Of a stretch of 64,000 nt of DNA, positions 26,828-35,570 are shown piece after piece. The first letter of the stretch is position 1, and each line of letters begins with the position of its first letter. The notes under the pieces were generated by a model. It was given only the letters and a program-made list of their open reading frames with translations. It did not search any database and had not been told where the DNA came from. The translations under genes and the position numbers were made by a program. The DNA comes from CAVRXQ01 sp963838845. Lineage in GTDB: Bacteria; Actinomycetota; Acidimicrobiia; Acidimicrobiales; Bog-793. The stretch spans positions 62,001 through 126,000 of the forward strand of contig CAWISR010000002.1 in the NCBI GenBank assembly GCA_963838845.1. The letters are read 5' to 3'.

Positions 26828-27778
26828 CTACGCGCCGTCGGAAGTGAGCAGCACCACCTTGCCGAACTTCCCGGGCTGTGCGAAGTGGCTGTACGCAGCC
26901 TCGACGTCGGCGAGAGCGAACGACGAATCGATCGGGACGCGCACTTTGCTCGATTCGACGAAAGGGACCACGTCGCGCGCAACGCCGTCGATGACGGCCT
27001 GCTTCTCGGCAATCGAGCGGTGACGAAGCGTCGATCCCATGAGGCGCGCCCTCCGGTTCATGAGGACGAACAGGTCGATCTCGGTCCGGGAGCCGCCGCC
27101 GACCCCGATGACGACGACGCGACCGCCAGTTGCAAGCGCCTCGAGATCCTCGCCGACATTCGGCGCGCCGACGAGCTCGACGACGACGTCGAAGGGACCG
27201 CGTCGAAATCCTTGGTCAGGAGCAACTGCCTCGGCCCCGAGTTCGGCTACCGCAGCGCGCCGCGCCTCGCTCCGAACGGTCGCGGTGACCGATGCGCCGA
27301 GTGCGATCGCGAGCTGAACCGCGGCGACGCCAACCCCGCCCGCCGCGCCCGAGACGAGGACCTGCTCGCCTTTCTGGAGTTCGCACTGGGTGACGAGCGC
27401 GTCGTGCGCGGTGCAGTAGATCTCCGGGAAGCCGCCCGCTTCGGCCCACGACATCGCGTCGGGCACCTTCAGGGCTGCTCGCTCGTCCAAAAGGGCGAGC
27501 TCGGCCTGTGCGGCGCCACCGACTAGTCCCATCACGCGGTCGCCCGGCGAGAACCACTCCACGGCCGGTCCGACCGCGACGACCTCGCCGGCGAGCTCCA
27601 TGCCGGGGATGTCGGGATCGACCCCGTTCGGCGGCGGGTAGCGGCCGGCGACCTGCAGCAGATCGGCGCGATTCAACCCAGCGGCCTCGACGCGAACCAG
27701 GAGGTCGTGATCAGCAGGCTCGGGATCGGCTCGGTCGCAGACGGTCACTTGGTGACCGGCGATCACGACCGCACGCAT
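26828..27778 (-). CDS. NAD(P)H:quinone oxidoreductase (zinc-independent MDR family)
   Basis: This 316-residue medium-chain reductase has VEAAGLNRADLLQVAGRYPPP, here cited as AGLNRADLLQ, then GMELAGEVVAVG, GDRVMGLVGGG-like sequence, and the nucleotide-binding SGAAGGVGVAAVQLA. No structural zinc cysteine cluster is present, placing it with quinone oxidoreductases of the PIG3/QorB type. It reduces quinones or enals with NADPH. The ATG at 27778 was chosen over a longer open frame; TACCAT lies 8 bases upstream and may be a near-leaderless promoter. Confidence 0.85.
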   Translation of the reverse strand: MRAVVIAGHQVTVCDRADPEPADHDLLVRVEAAGLNRADLLQVAGRYPPPNGVDPDIPGMELAGEVVAVGPAVEWFSPGDRVMGLVGGAAQAELALLDERAALKVPDAMSWAEAGGFPEIYCTAHDALVTQCELQKGEQVLVSGAAGGVGVAAVQLAIALGASVTATVRSEARRAAVAELGAEAVAPDQGFRRGPFDVVVELVGAPNVGEDLEALATGGRVVVIGVGGGSRTEIDLFVLMNRRARLMGSTLRHRSIAEKQAVIDGVARDVVPFVESSKVRVPIDSSFALADVEAAYSHFAQPGKFGKVVLLTSDGA

Positions 27779-27897
27779 TGCAGGGCATGGTAGAGCGCGC
27801 ACCGGTGGTCGCGAAAGTGCGAGGTGACGAACTGGCCTCGACGCGACCGCTCCGCGAGCCTGTCGCGTGATTACACCCCGCGTGTCACCAGTCCGGT

Positions 27898-29070
27898 CTA
27901 GGGCCGACCCGCCGCGTACGCGCCCGGCCATACCGGCGTGATCGAAACGACGGTGCCGTAGTCCTCCGCCTGGACGGCCTGGCCGTTCCCGATGTACATG
28001 ATCACGTGGTAGATGTACCCGTCCGACGCGTAGAAGATCAGGTCACCGGGCTGAAGGTCGGAGAACGAGACGTGCGCGATGTCGGCGTACTGCTCCGCGG
28101 CTGAGTGCGGGAGGCTCACCCCCGCCTGCGCCCACGCCCACATCGCAAGCCCTGAGCAGTCGAAACCGACGCCCGGGGTCGCGCCTCCCCATTCGTACGG
28201 CGTTCCGAGCTGGCTCTCGGCGGCCTTCACCGCCGTCGAGCCGGCCGCGTCGCCGGTGTCCGAAACCGTTTGGACGACAGATGAAGGCGCGACGGCCGGC
28301 GACGAACTCTTCGCTTGCTGGAGGAGGTTGGCGGCGGCGGCCCGGGCGGCGGCCTGGATCGCCGCTCTGCGTTGTTGCTGCGCAACGAGTCGTGCTTCTT
28401 CACCCTTTACAGAGGCAAGCGTCGACGCGAGTCGGGACTCGAGCGCCGATGCCGAAGTGCTCGCGTTCGCGAGCACGGTGAGCGTGGACTCGGAGTCAGC
28501 TCGCGCGCGAGTCAGTTGCAGCGTGCGCACGACGAGGGCGTGCGCGGCGGTGCGGTAGGTCGTGATCGCCGTCGTGAACGAGCCGGCTGCGGATTGCAAG
28601 TACGCCTGCTGCGCGGGAAATGTCGAGGACTTCGCGGAGAGGATTGAAGAGACCCCCGTGGAGTCGCCGTCGTAGACATAGGCGTCGATCGCTTGTGCCA
28701 CGAGGTCCTTGCGATCGCGCGCGAGCGCGCTCTGGGCGCTGTTTGTCGACGCAACGTCCTTTTTGATGTCGGATTCGACGAGCGCGAGGTGCGTCTTTTG
28801 CTGGTCGTACTCCTCGGAAAGGATCTGGAGTTTCGTTTGCAAGACGGCGATCTGTTCGGCAATGCGCGCGGATTTCGCCTGCAGTGTGGAGACCGAATTC
28901 GACGCGCCCGAGGGTGACGCGAAGACGAGCGGCACCGCGGCGACGAGGATGAAACCCGAGACAGCGACGATCGATCCCCAATACAGACGGCGGCGCGAGC
29001 GACGAGCCAGGCGATCAGAGAGCAGGAGTGACGGCGCGCCGGACCCGGCGGAATCATGGTCCAAGCGCAC
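27898..29070 (-). CDS. Secreted NlpC/P60 peptidoglycan endopeptidase with coiled coil
   Basis: This 390-residue protein has a membrane or signal segment at about 33-52, a long coiled coil (about 62-250, rich in Gln, Lys, Ala and Ser) and a C-terminal NlpC/P60 domain (about 280-390). The catalytic Cys lies in FDCSGLAMWAW and the His in YHVIMYIG. The layout matches RipA/PcsB-type cell-wall hydrolases, in which the coiled coil autoinhibits the enzyme until bound by a divisome partner. It cleaves stem peptides in the wall. The start is GTG. It is divergent from fumC. Confidence 0.85.
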   Translation of the reverse strand: MRLDHDSAGSGAPSLLLSDRLARRSRRRLYWGSIVAVSGFILVAAVPLVFASPSGASNSVSTLQAKSARIAEQIAVLQTKLQILSEEYDQQKTHLALVESDIKKDVASTNSAQSALARDRKDLVAQAIDAYVYDGDSTGVSSILSAKSSTFPAQQAYLQSAAGSFTTAITTYRTAAHALVVRTLQLTRARADSESTLTVLANASTSASALESRLASTLASVKGEEARLVAQQQRRAAIQAAARAAAANLLQQAKSSSPAVAPSSVVQTVSDTGDAAGSTAVKAAESQLGTPYEWGGATPGVGFDCSGLAMWAWAQAGVSLPHSAAEQYADIAHVSFSDLQPGDLIFYASDGYIYHVIMYIGNGQAVQAEDYGTVVSITPVWPGAYAAGRP

Positions 29071-29224
29071 AACGCCGGGCGACCGTAGTTGGGGGGTGCA
29101 CCCGGCGCAAGGGTCCTTGATACCGAATCCGAGACGATCGCCGCCCCGCTACCGTGCGAGCGGGAGAGGAAGACGAGCAATGGCGACGTGAGCTGCTGAA
29201 TTGAATGATCGGGAGGCGGAAGAG

Positions 29225-30631
29225 ATGACCGCGGCGGATTCGGACGCAGCAACCACATTTCGTGTTGAACACGACTCGATGGGTGAGATCGAGGTTCCCG
29301 CTTCGGCGAGGTGGGGCGCGCAGACCCAGCGCGCCGTCGAGAACTTTCCGATATCGGGCCAGCACGTCGAGCCGGCGATCATCTCGGCGCTCGCCCTCAT
29401 CAAGCGCATCGCCGCGACTGTCAACGCCGAGCTCGGGGTGATCGATCCTGGTGTCGCCGACGCGATCGCGTCAGTAGCGGACGAGATCGCGAACGGCGCG
29501 CATCTGAGCGAGTTCCCCCTCGACGTCTTCCAGACCGGTTCCGGCACCTCGACGAACATGAACATGAACGAGGTCATCGCGAATTTCGCGTCGGACCGCT
29601 TGGGTCGCCGGGTCAGCGCGAACGACGAGGTGAACGCTTCGCAATCGTCCAACGACACGTTTCCGAGCGCAATCCACCTCGCGACCGCGACCGAGATCGA
29701 CCGCAATCTCATCCCTTCACTCGAAGCTCTCGCTGTCGCCTTGCGCGACAAAACGCGTGAGTTTGCAGACGTCGTGAAAGCGGGCAGGACACACCTTATG
29801 GACGCGACCCCTGTCACGCTTGGGCAGGAGTTCGGCGGCTATGCATCGGCCGTCGAGCACGGTGTCGCTCGACTTCGCGGTGCACTGCCGCGAGTCTCGG
29901 AGCTGCCGCTGGGCGGAACCGCCGTTGGAACTGGACTCAACGCGAAGCCGGGTTTCGCATCAGAAGTTATCGAGCGATTGCGCGTCGCGACCGGGCTTCC
30001 GCTCACCGAGGCGACTGACCATTTCGAAGCGCAGGGTGCGCGCGACGGCCTCGTCGAGGCGTCTGGGGTCCTGCGGGTGATAGCGGTCTCGCTGTACAAA
30101 ATCGCGAACGACATCCGATGGATGTCCTCCGGCCCTCGTTGTGGGCTCGCGGAAATTCATTTCCCGGATCTGCAGCCCGGGTCGTCGATCATGCCGGGCA
30201 AGGTCAATCCAGTCGTCGCGGAAGCGCTCTGTCAGGTCGTCGCCCAGGTGATCGGGAACGACGCCGCGGTCGGCTTCTCCGGCGCGGCGGGCAACTTCGA
30301 GCTCAACATCATGCTTCCGGTGATGGGGCGCAACGTGCTCGAGTCCGTACGCATCCTCGCCGCAGCAGGCCGCGTCTTCAAAGAAAAATGTGTGATCGGT
30401 ATCGAAGCCGACGTGGAACGGTGCCGGACCTACGCGCTTTCGTCGCCGTCGATCGCAACAGCGCTCAACCCGTACATCGGGTACGAGGCCGCGGCGAAGG
30501 TCGTGAAGACCTCGCTTGCGGAAGGCAAGGACCTTCGCACCGTCGTGTTGGAGATGGGATTGATGTCCGAAGGAGAGGTCGATCGAGTCCTCGACGTCCT
30601 CGCGATGACGCGAGGCGGCATCGTGGGTTGA
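29225..30631 (+). CDS. fumC: Fumarate hydratase class II
   Basis: This 468-residue iron-independent TCA-cycle enzyme hydrates fumarate to malate as a homotetramer. Landmarks are SGTSTNMNMNEV, SSNDTFPSA, KAGRTHLMDATP and the superfamily signature GSSIMPGKVNP with the catalytic Ser loop. The ATG at 29225 was preferred over an in-frame TTG at 29201 because GGGAGGCGG lies between them at suitable spacing. It is the last high-GC housekeeping gene before the glycan island. Confidence 0.92.
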   Translation: MTAADSDAATTFRVEHDSMGEIEVPASARWGAQTQRAVENFPISGQHVEPAIISALALIKRIAATVNAELGVIDPGVADAIASVADEIANGAHLSEFPLDVFQTGSGTSTNMNMNEVIANFASDRLGRRVSANDEVNASQSSNDTFPSAIHLATATEIDRNLIPSLEALAVALRDKTREFADVVKAGRTHLMDATPVTLGQEFGGYASAVEHGVARLRGALPRVSELPLGGTAVGTGLNAKPGFASEVIERLRVATGLPLTEATDHFEAQGARDGLVEASGVLRVIAVSLYKIANDIRWMSSGPRCGLAEIHFPDLQPGSSIMPGKVNPVVAEALCQVVAQVIGNDAAVGFSGAAGNFELNIMLPVMGRNVLESVRILAAAGRVFKEKCVIGIEADVERCRTYALSSPSIATALNPYIGYEAAAKVVKTSLAEGKDLRTVVLEMGLMSEGEVDRVLDVLAMTRGGIVG

Positions 30632-30645
30632 CTTCTCCCCAAATC

Positions 30646-30675
30646 TGCAAGCCGGCAAGAGGATCCGTGCTTGCA
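30646..30675 (+). terminator. Weak hairpin after fumC
   Basis: TGCAAGC and GCTTGCA form a 7-bp stem around a 16-base loop, 15 bases after the fumC stop codon. The loop is long and there is no T-tract, so this is a tentative terminator. Confidence 0.3.
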
Positions 30676-30871
30676 AAGTTAGGCGTGGCGTATTCTTAGA
30701 CCAATAGGTCAGCTAGTTGGGTCAGGGACCGTTGGTACTTCGCGACGCCTGCTGTCATCGCGGAAGTGCGTCGCGCATACGCGCCGTACCCGCACGGGCA
30801 AGAAGGCTGCCGACGCTTCGCAAGGTTGCGCTCGGAAACGGCCTAAGCGGGTCGCCAGTCTGGCTCATCAA

Positions 30872-31720
30872 GTGAAAGCGGCAGCTAGAAAGCCTCGCGT
30901 GGGCGGCTCGATGAGGCTCGGAGGCGATCGCGGAAGCCTAGAGTCGACAGTTGTGCAGCTCGAAGCTGAAGTTGCTCGCGTGCCGCGCTGGTGGCATTCC
31001 ATCGACCTTGGTAATGGGCTCATGACTCCGGGTGCAAAGAAGCCCGAGGACCTTGAATACGAGTGGTGGGTTCTCCACGTTGGCGACCTCCGTGGTCAGT
31101 CGGTACTCGACATCGGAGCGTGGGACGGATGGTTTTCCTTCGCGTCTGAACGAGCAGGTGCCGAACGTGTTGTCGCCTTAGATCACTTCGTGTGGTCAAT
31201 TGATGTTGAGAAACAATGGGAATATGCCGCTCGGGGGTCGCTCCCCCTGGAATTCGAGGGGATGCCCGGAGTCTGGCGTCCTGACTCACTCCCAGGTAAG
31301 CGGGGATTCGACCTAGCCAGAAGTGCCCTTGGCAGCAAGGTCGAATCGGTGGTTGCCGACTTTATGGACATGGACCTTGTGGCCCTTGGGAGATTCGATG
31401 TTGTCTTATATCTGGGCGTGCTCTATCACATGCGCCACCCGCTGTTGGCGCTTGAGCGGCTACGTCAGGTGACTGATGGTGCCGCCTACATTGAGACACA
31501 GGCAATAGCGATTCCCGACCGACCCGACTGGAAGATCTGCGAGTTTTTCGAGGTTAACGAACTGGCTGGCGATCCCACTAATTGGTGGGTTCCGACCCTC
31601 CCAACTCTCATCTCACTGTGCCGCGCCGCCGGGTTCTCGACCGTTGATCCCTTGGCACCCGCGCCCATTGCCGATGGTGAGGTCGTGCGTTACGCAGCCA
31701 CGGTCAAAGCAATGCCCTAA
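30872..31720 (+). CDS. SAM-dependent methyltransferase (CmoB/DUF1698-like)
   Basis: This 282-residue enzyme has the SAM-binding motif SVLDIGAWDGWFSFASERAGA followed by VVALD; only VLDIGAWDGW is cited as motif I. The region DVVLYLGVLYHMRHPLLALERL is characteristic of the CmoB-like tRNA U34 or sugar methyltransferase group. In this setting a sugar or glycan methylation role is more likely than tRNA modification. The GTG at 30872 or the ATG at 30911 could be the start. It opens the lower-GC island. Confidence 0.75.
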   Translation: MKAAARKPRVGGSMRLGGDRGSLESTVVQLEAEVARVPRWWHSIDLGNGLMTPGAKKPEDLEYEWWVLHVGDLRGQSVLDIGAWDGWFSFASERAGAERVVALDHFVWSIDVEKQWEYAARGSLPLEFEGMPGVWRPDSLPGKRGFDLARSALGSKVESVVADFMDMDLVALGRFDVVLYLGVLYHMRHPLLALERLRQVTDGAAYIETQAIAIPDRPDWKICEFFEVNELAGDPTNWWVPTLPTLISLCRAAGFSTVDPLAPAPIADGEVVRYAATVKAMP

Positions 31721-31861
31721 CCACGGTGAGTTTCAGAGCGAGACTCCGGTCAACCAACCCACTACCCCCTGAGCGAAGGCGAAGTAGTTTCGGAATATGA
31801 CGTGTGGTAAATCCCCGAATCGGGAACGCGTCGCTGATTGACGAGGAAAGGATTTTGAGTC

Positions 31862-32509
31862 GTGAGTTCCGACTCGCTTTCAGGAGCGATTGCCGAGGCG
31901 GCAGGCCATGGAGAATTCGGCCTCTCCGCAAGATTCAAGGGTCGACTCGGTTTGCCACGTCGCGTGCTCTCGCGAATCTTGTTGCCCCTCTTTCGGGAAC
32001 AGATTGCATTCAACCGCCAACTCGTCGGAGTGTTGGACGCGTTCGTACAGCGAATCGAGTTCTTCGGTCGGGCGTACGACAACTTTGAGAATGCATTCGA
32101 CAACGTTGAACAAGCGATTATCGATGCGCACAAGCGTGAAGTACTGCTAACCGAGAGACTCGAATTAATACAACGCCAAGGCTTCGTGCGCTACCAACAG
32201 GCGGTCGGATCGCTACACAGCGATGTTGCGAACGCGCAGCAGACATTCGAACGAGCGACTTCTGAGCTTTGCGATGAGCTTCGCGAGCTGAGAGATGCGG
32301 TGAGAGCGGAACTCAAAGACTCGAGAGAGCATCTTGACCGGAGCCTGGCTGGCTCTCGGATGCGGCTCGGAGAGCTCGATCTGTTTCTCAACGAGGTCAA
32401 GAGGTCGCTCCCGAGTTCGCCCGCCGCGAGCAGCTCGCGGCCCTGCCGAGCGCGTTTTCATCCTTGTACCCGGCGTTTGAAGAGATGCTGCGGGGCCCAG
32501 AATCAGTGA
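31862..32509 (+). CDS. Coiled-coil N-terminal part of a frameshifted methyltransferase
   Basis: The frame encodes 215 residues. Residues 1-183 form an amphipathic, coiled-coil-rich segment (FGRAYDNFENAFDNVEQAI and a run of charged heptads). From about base 32412 the frame degenerates into Ser/Arg-rich sequence unlike a protein, while the next frame continues smoothly as EFARREQLAAL into the methyltransferase at 32464. The two halves are probably one gene of about 422 codons interrupted by a single-base loss. The real coding part of this frame therefore ends near 32412. The start is GTG, after a short AT-rich intergenic stretch. Confidence 0.6.
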   Translation: MSSDSLSGAIAEAAGHGEFGLSARFKGRLGLPRRVLSRILLPLFREQIAFNRQLVGVLDAFVQRIEFFGRAYDNFENAFDNVEQAIIDAHKREVLLTERLELIQRQGFVRYQQAVGSLHSDVANAQQTFERATSELCDELRELRDAVRAELKDSREHLDRSLAGSRMRLGELDLFLNEVKRSLPSSPAASSSRPCRARFHPCTRRLKRCCGAQNQ

Positions 32510-33129
32510 TACGAGATCGAGCGCGTGGGTATCTCGGAGACGCCGAGAAGGTAGCGCAGTTAGGTCCGCTGCTCGACCTGGGGTGTGGAAGATGCGAATG
32601 GCTTAGCCTGCTCCGTGAATTAGGTATCGACTCCTACGGGGTCGATACCAACGAGCAGTTCGTGAAGACCGGAGTCGAGCAAGGGCTCGATGTTCGTCTC
32701 GCGGATGCCGTAGAGCATCTGAAGTCGCTACCTGAGGGGAAGCTCGCCGCGATCACGGCTTTCCATTTGGTAGAGCACATCGAAACGGATTCCGTAATCG
32801 AGCTGCTTGACCTTTCGATTCGCGCCCTGCAACCAGGGGGTCTGCTCATTCTCGAGACGCCGGATCCGGAGAACCTCTTTGTGGGAGCATCGAGCTTCTA
32901 CCTCGACCCGACGCACCTCCATCCGATCCCGCCGCGGTTGCTTGAATTCCTCGTGAGATCTAGAGGGTTCAGCGATATCGAGATCCGCGAGTTGAAGCGC
33001 GAACCAACCGAGGAGATTGCCATCGACGCTGCAGCACCTTGGTCGGGCGACGTGACGCGGATTTGGGAATACATCGTGACCCGGATGAATGGACCTGAGG
33101 ACTACGCCGTACTTGCGCGACGCGTCTAG
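32464..33129 (+). CDS. SAM-dependent methyltransferase (C-terminal part of a frameshifted gene)
   Basis: The frame encodes 221 residues with a Methyltransf_11/23-type core: LLDLGCGRCEWLSLLRELG as motif I, DSYGVDTNE as motif II, FHLVEHI, and LILETPDPEN. Glycan-cluster proteins with an N-terminal coiled coil and this type of methyltransferase are known, for example in O-antigen chain-length control. Reading upstream in the same frame gives EFARREQLAALPSAFSSLY back to base 32413, so the ATG at 32464 is internal to the ancestral protein. It may still be translated alone as the catalytic domain. Confidence 0.7.
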   Translation: MYPAFEEMLRGPESVIRDRARGYLGDAEKVAQLGPLLDLGCGRCEWLSLLRELGIDSYGVDTNEQFVKTGVEQGLDVRLADAVEHLKSLPEGKLAAITAFHLVEHIETDSVIELLDLSIRALQPGGLLILETPDPENLFVGASSFYLDPTHLHPIPPRLLEFLVRSRGFSDIEIRELKREPTEEIAIDAAAPWSGDVTRIWEYIVTRMNGPEDYAVLARRV

Positions 33130-33136
33130 TAACACT

Positions 33137-35530
33137 GTGAAGCACATCGGCTTTTGGACGCCAATTCCCCCTCAGCGGACAGGCATCGCCGATTACAGCG
33201 ACCTGCTGCTTTCCGAACTCGTGCACGAGTGGGGAATCACAGTGGTGATCGACGAACGCGTCGTTAACTCATTCCCTGCAGTCGGAGGACGAGCTTGGCG
33301 CCCGCCTGAAGGCGTCGACCTCATCGACTTTCGGGCAGTCCGCCCAGGTCAATTTGATTTCAACGTGTATCAAATGGGGAACAACGCTGAATTTCACGCA
33401 TTCATGCATCGGCACGCGCTCGACGTTCCCGGCTTGCTCGTCCTGCATGACCCATCTCTCTACGACTTCTACGTCGCGCTCTGCGGCGGCGACAGATCGC
33501 GAGCGTTTCTTGATGAAACCGAGTACGACCTCGGTAGACCCATACGAAGGATTCCTTGGATCAGGGCTGGCAAAGGTCTTGAAGTTGACCGTCTTGCACT
33601 CCTAATGTCCCGTCGCCTCGTCGAGGCGAGCGCCATGACGATTGTTCACAGCGATTGGGCTCGCGACGCGCTCCTCGCTAAGTTCCCGCACGCCTCGATT
33701 CGCCGTGGTTTTCTTCCTGCGAAGATTCTGCACCGTCACGTGCGATCAGTTCGAAACATCACCTTCGGGATAATTGGTGGCATTAATCATCACAAGCGCG
33801 TGATCGAGTCCCTATCCGCCTTCGCAAAATTTCATCGACAGGATTCAAACGCCAGGCTAATAATCGCTGGACGGATCGACGTTCCTGAGATCGTTGACGA
33901 GATAGAGCGATTCGTCGCTCGCAATGGGCTGACTCAGTCCGTTGAAACTCGCTATGACATTGAGGAATATGAGCTGGATCGATTGCTCCTGAGTTGCGAC
34001 GTCCTGCTGGCGCTTCGGTGGCCCACGGCGGGTGAGACGAGTGCGCTCGTGATGCGGGCTTTTGGCGCTGGTGTTGCGGTGATTACGAGTGACGTACCGC
34101 AATCTCGGGAATTTGACGAAGCGTATTGCTGGCGCGTGGCCATTAATGAACCGGCCGAAAGTCGACAGCTGGTCCGCTTGATGCACAAGGCAGCCAAAAA
34201 CTTGGACGGAATGAGAGAGGTCGGGGGAGCAGCTCAGCGATGGATGGAGTCAAGCGCGACGTATCCAAAAGTGGCAGCAGCGTACTCGGACGTGTTCCGA
34301 GCTTGTCTCAAACGCGAAAGCAAGGGGTCGCGCACCAACGCGCAACTGATGCCTCCGGTCGTCAACGCAATCGGATGCTGGACGGCCTCGACGGGGCTAG
34401 CGGAGGCAGCTCGACGATCGATCAAGGCACTGAGTGAGGCGGGGGTCAGTGTCGCCCTCACGAACTATGAGATCGACGTGCCGAAGGATCCGAGGCGGGC
34501 AACACGTGTCATGCTCGCATTGTCACAGGGTCGGCCGGGCGCGTTCGACTTGTGCTTCCTCAATATCAATGAAATGGACGGAGTGAGCGACCAGTTCCTG
34601 CGACCTGATCCTGCTCGGTATCTGATTGCTTACTGGTTTTGGGAACTTCCGGAGCTTCCTTCGCGACTCCAGCCCGAAGTCCGTCGTTTCGACGAGATAT
34701 GGGTTGCCAGCAGTTTCGTGAAGGGCAACCTTGTGCCGTACACCTCGGCACCCATCCACGTGATGCCGGCTGTCGTTGAACCAGAGCCGCCTGCTCCGTT
34801 CTCGCGTCGCGACTTCGGGCTCTCCGAGCGAGCTTGCTCGTTTCTCGTCAACTTTGACGCGAGCTCAGGCATTGCGCGCAAGAATCCCTTTGGCGTTATC
34901 GACGCGTTCAAGCTGGCATTCGCGGGCACTCAGGATCGCGATCGCGTATGCCTGGTGATGAAGACGTTGAACCTCTCCCGTTGGCCAGAAGCACAATTCG
35001 ATCTAGAACGACGCATTTCGGACGTTGGTGGAATCGTCATCGACGACGAGCTCACTGCGGCCGAAATGTCCGCCCTCACGAATGCAAGCGATGTGTATGT
35101 ATCTCTTCACAGGTCCGAAGGCTTTGGTCTCGGCATGGCGGAGGCCATGTATTTCGAAGTGCCGGTGATTGCTACTAGATATTCGGGGAGTGAGGAGTTT
35201 CTCAACTCCACTAACAGCTGTGGCGTCGGATTCCGCATTCGCAGCATTAATCCGAGCGAGCTGCGGTATAACCCGTCGTCCGAGATGCTCTACCGAAGCG
35301 GCATGCAGTGGGCAGACCCCAAAATCGAACAGGCTGCTCAATGGATGCGGACGCTGTACGAAAATCCGAGCATGCGTCACCGAATCGGAGCCGCTGGTGC
35401 TGAGACGATTCACAACCGTTTCAATGCCATGACGGCCGGTGTTGTGATGCGATCACGATTGGAAGAGATTGCCCGATGCGGACCTGAGGAAGTGGCACCG
35501 CGGGGTTTGGATCGGTCGATTGCGCTGTAA
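33137..35530 (+). CDS. Tandem GT4 glycosyltransferase (two fused domains)
   Basis: About 797 residues forming two GT-B glycosyltransferases in one chain. Domain 1 (1-380) starts with HIGFWTPIPPQRTGIADYS and has the GT4 donor motif ETSALVMRAFGAGVAVI. Domain 2 (about 415-797) starts NAIGCWTASTGLAEAARRS and has HRSEGFGLGMAEAMYFEVPVI, quoted here as SEGFGLGMAEAM. Both keep the EX7E-like acidic pair region, so both may be active and add successive sugars. The GTG at 33137 fits homologous N-termini better than the ATG at 33089, which overlaps the methyltransferase. Confidence 0.8.
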   Translation: MKHIGFWTPIPPQRTGIADYSDLLLSELVHEWGITVVIDERVVNSFPAVGGRAWRPPEGVDLIDFRAVRPGQFDFNVYQMGNNAEFHAFMHRHALDVPGLLVLHDPSLYDFYVALCGGDRSRAFLDETEYDLGRPIRRIPWIRAGKGLEVDRLALLMSRRLVEASAMTIVHSDWARDALLAKFPHASIRRGFLPAKILHRHVRSVRNITFGIIGGINHHKRVIESLSAFAKFHRQDSNARLIIAGRIDVPEIVDEIERFVARNGLTQSVETRYDIEEYELDRLLLSCDVLLALRWPTAGETSALVMRAFGAGVAVITSDVPQSREFDEAYCWRVAINEPAESRQLVRLMHKAAKNLDGMREVGGAAQRWMESSATYPKVAAAYSDVFRACLKRESKGSRTNAQLMPPVVNAIGCWTASTGLAEAARRSIKALSEAGVSVALTNYEIDVPKDPRRATRVMLALSQGRPGAFDLCFLNINEMDGVSDQFLRPDPARYLIAYWFWELPELPSRLQPEVRRFDEIWVASSFVKGNLVPYTSAPIHVMPAVVEPEPPAPFSRRDFGLSERACSFLVNFDASSGIARKNPFGVIDAFKLAFAGTQDRDRVCLVMKTLNLSRWPEAQFDLERRISDVGGIVIDDELTAAEMSALTNASDVYVSLHRSEGFGLGMAEAMYFEVPVIATRYSGSEEFLNSTNSCGVGFRIRSINPSELRYNPSSEMLYRSGMQWADPKIEQAAQWMRTLYENPSMRHRIGAAGAETIHNRFNAMTAGVVMRSRLEEIARCGPEEVAPRGLDRSIAL

Positions 35531-35570
35531 CCGCACAATAGACATCTTGAACTTGCATCCCTGTCATGGC

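Noticed and set aside
30632..30871. Search for an integrase, insertion-sequence end or att-like repeat at the left edge of the low-GC island
   Set aside because: Only a weak hairpin after fumC was seen; no repeated edge sequence matched the right side near 52-53 kb.
33089..33136. Start of the tandem GT4 at ATG 33089
   Set aside because: It lies inside the methyltransferase gene and adds 16 residues that do not fit the usual IGFWTP opening; the GTG at 33137 fits better.
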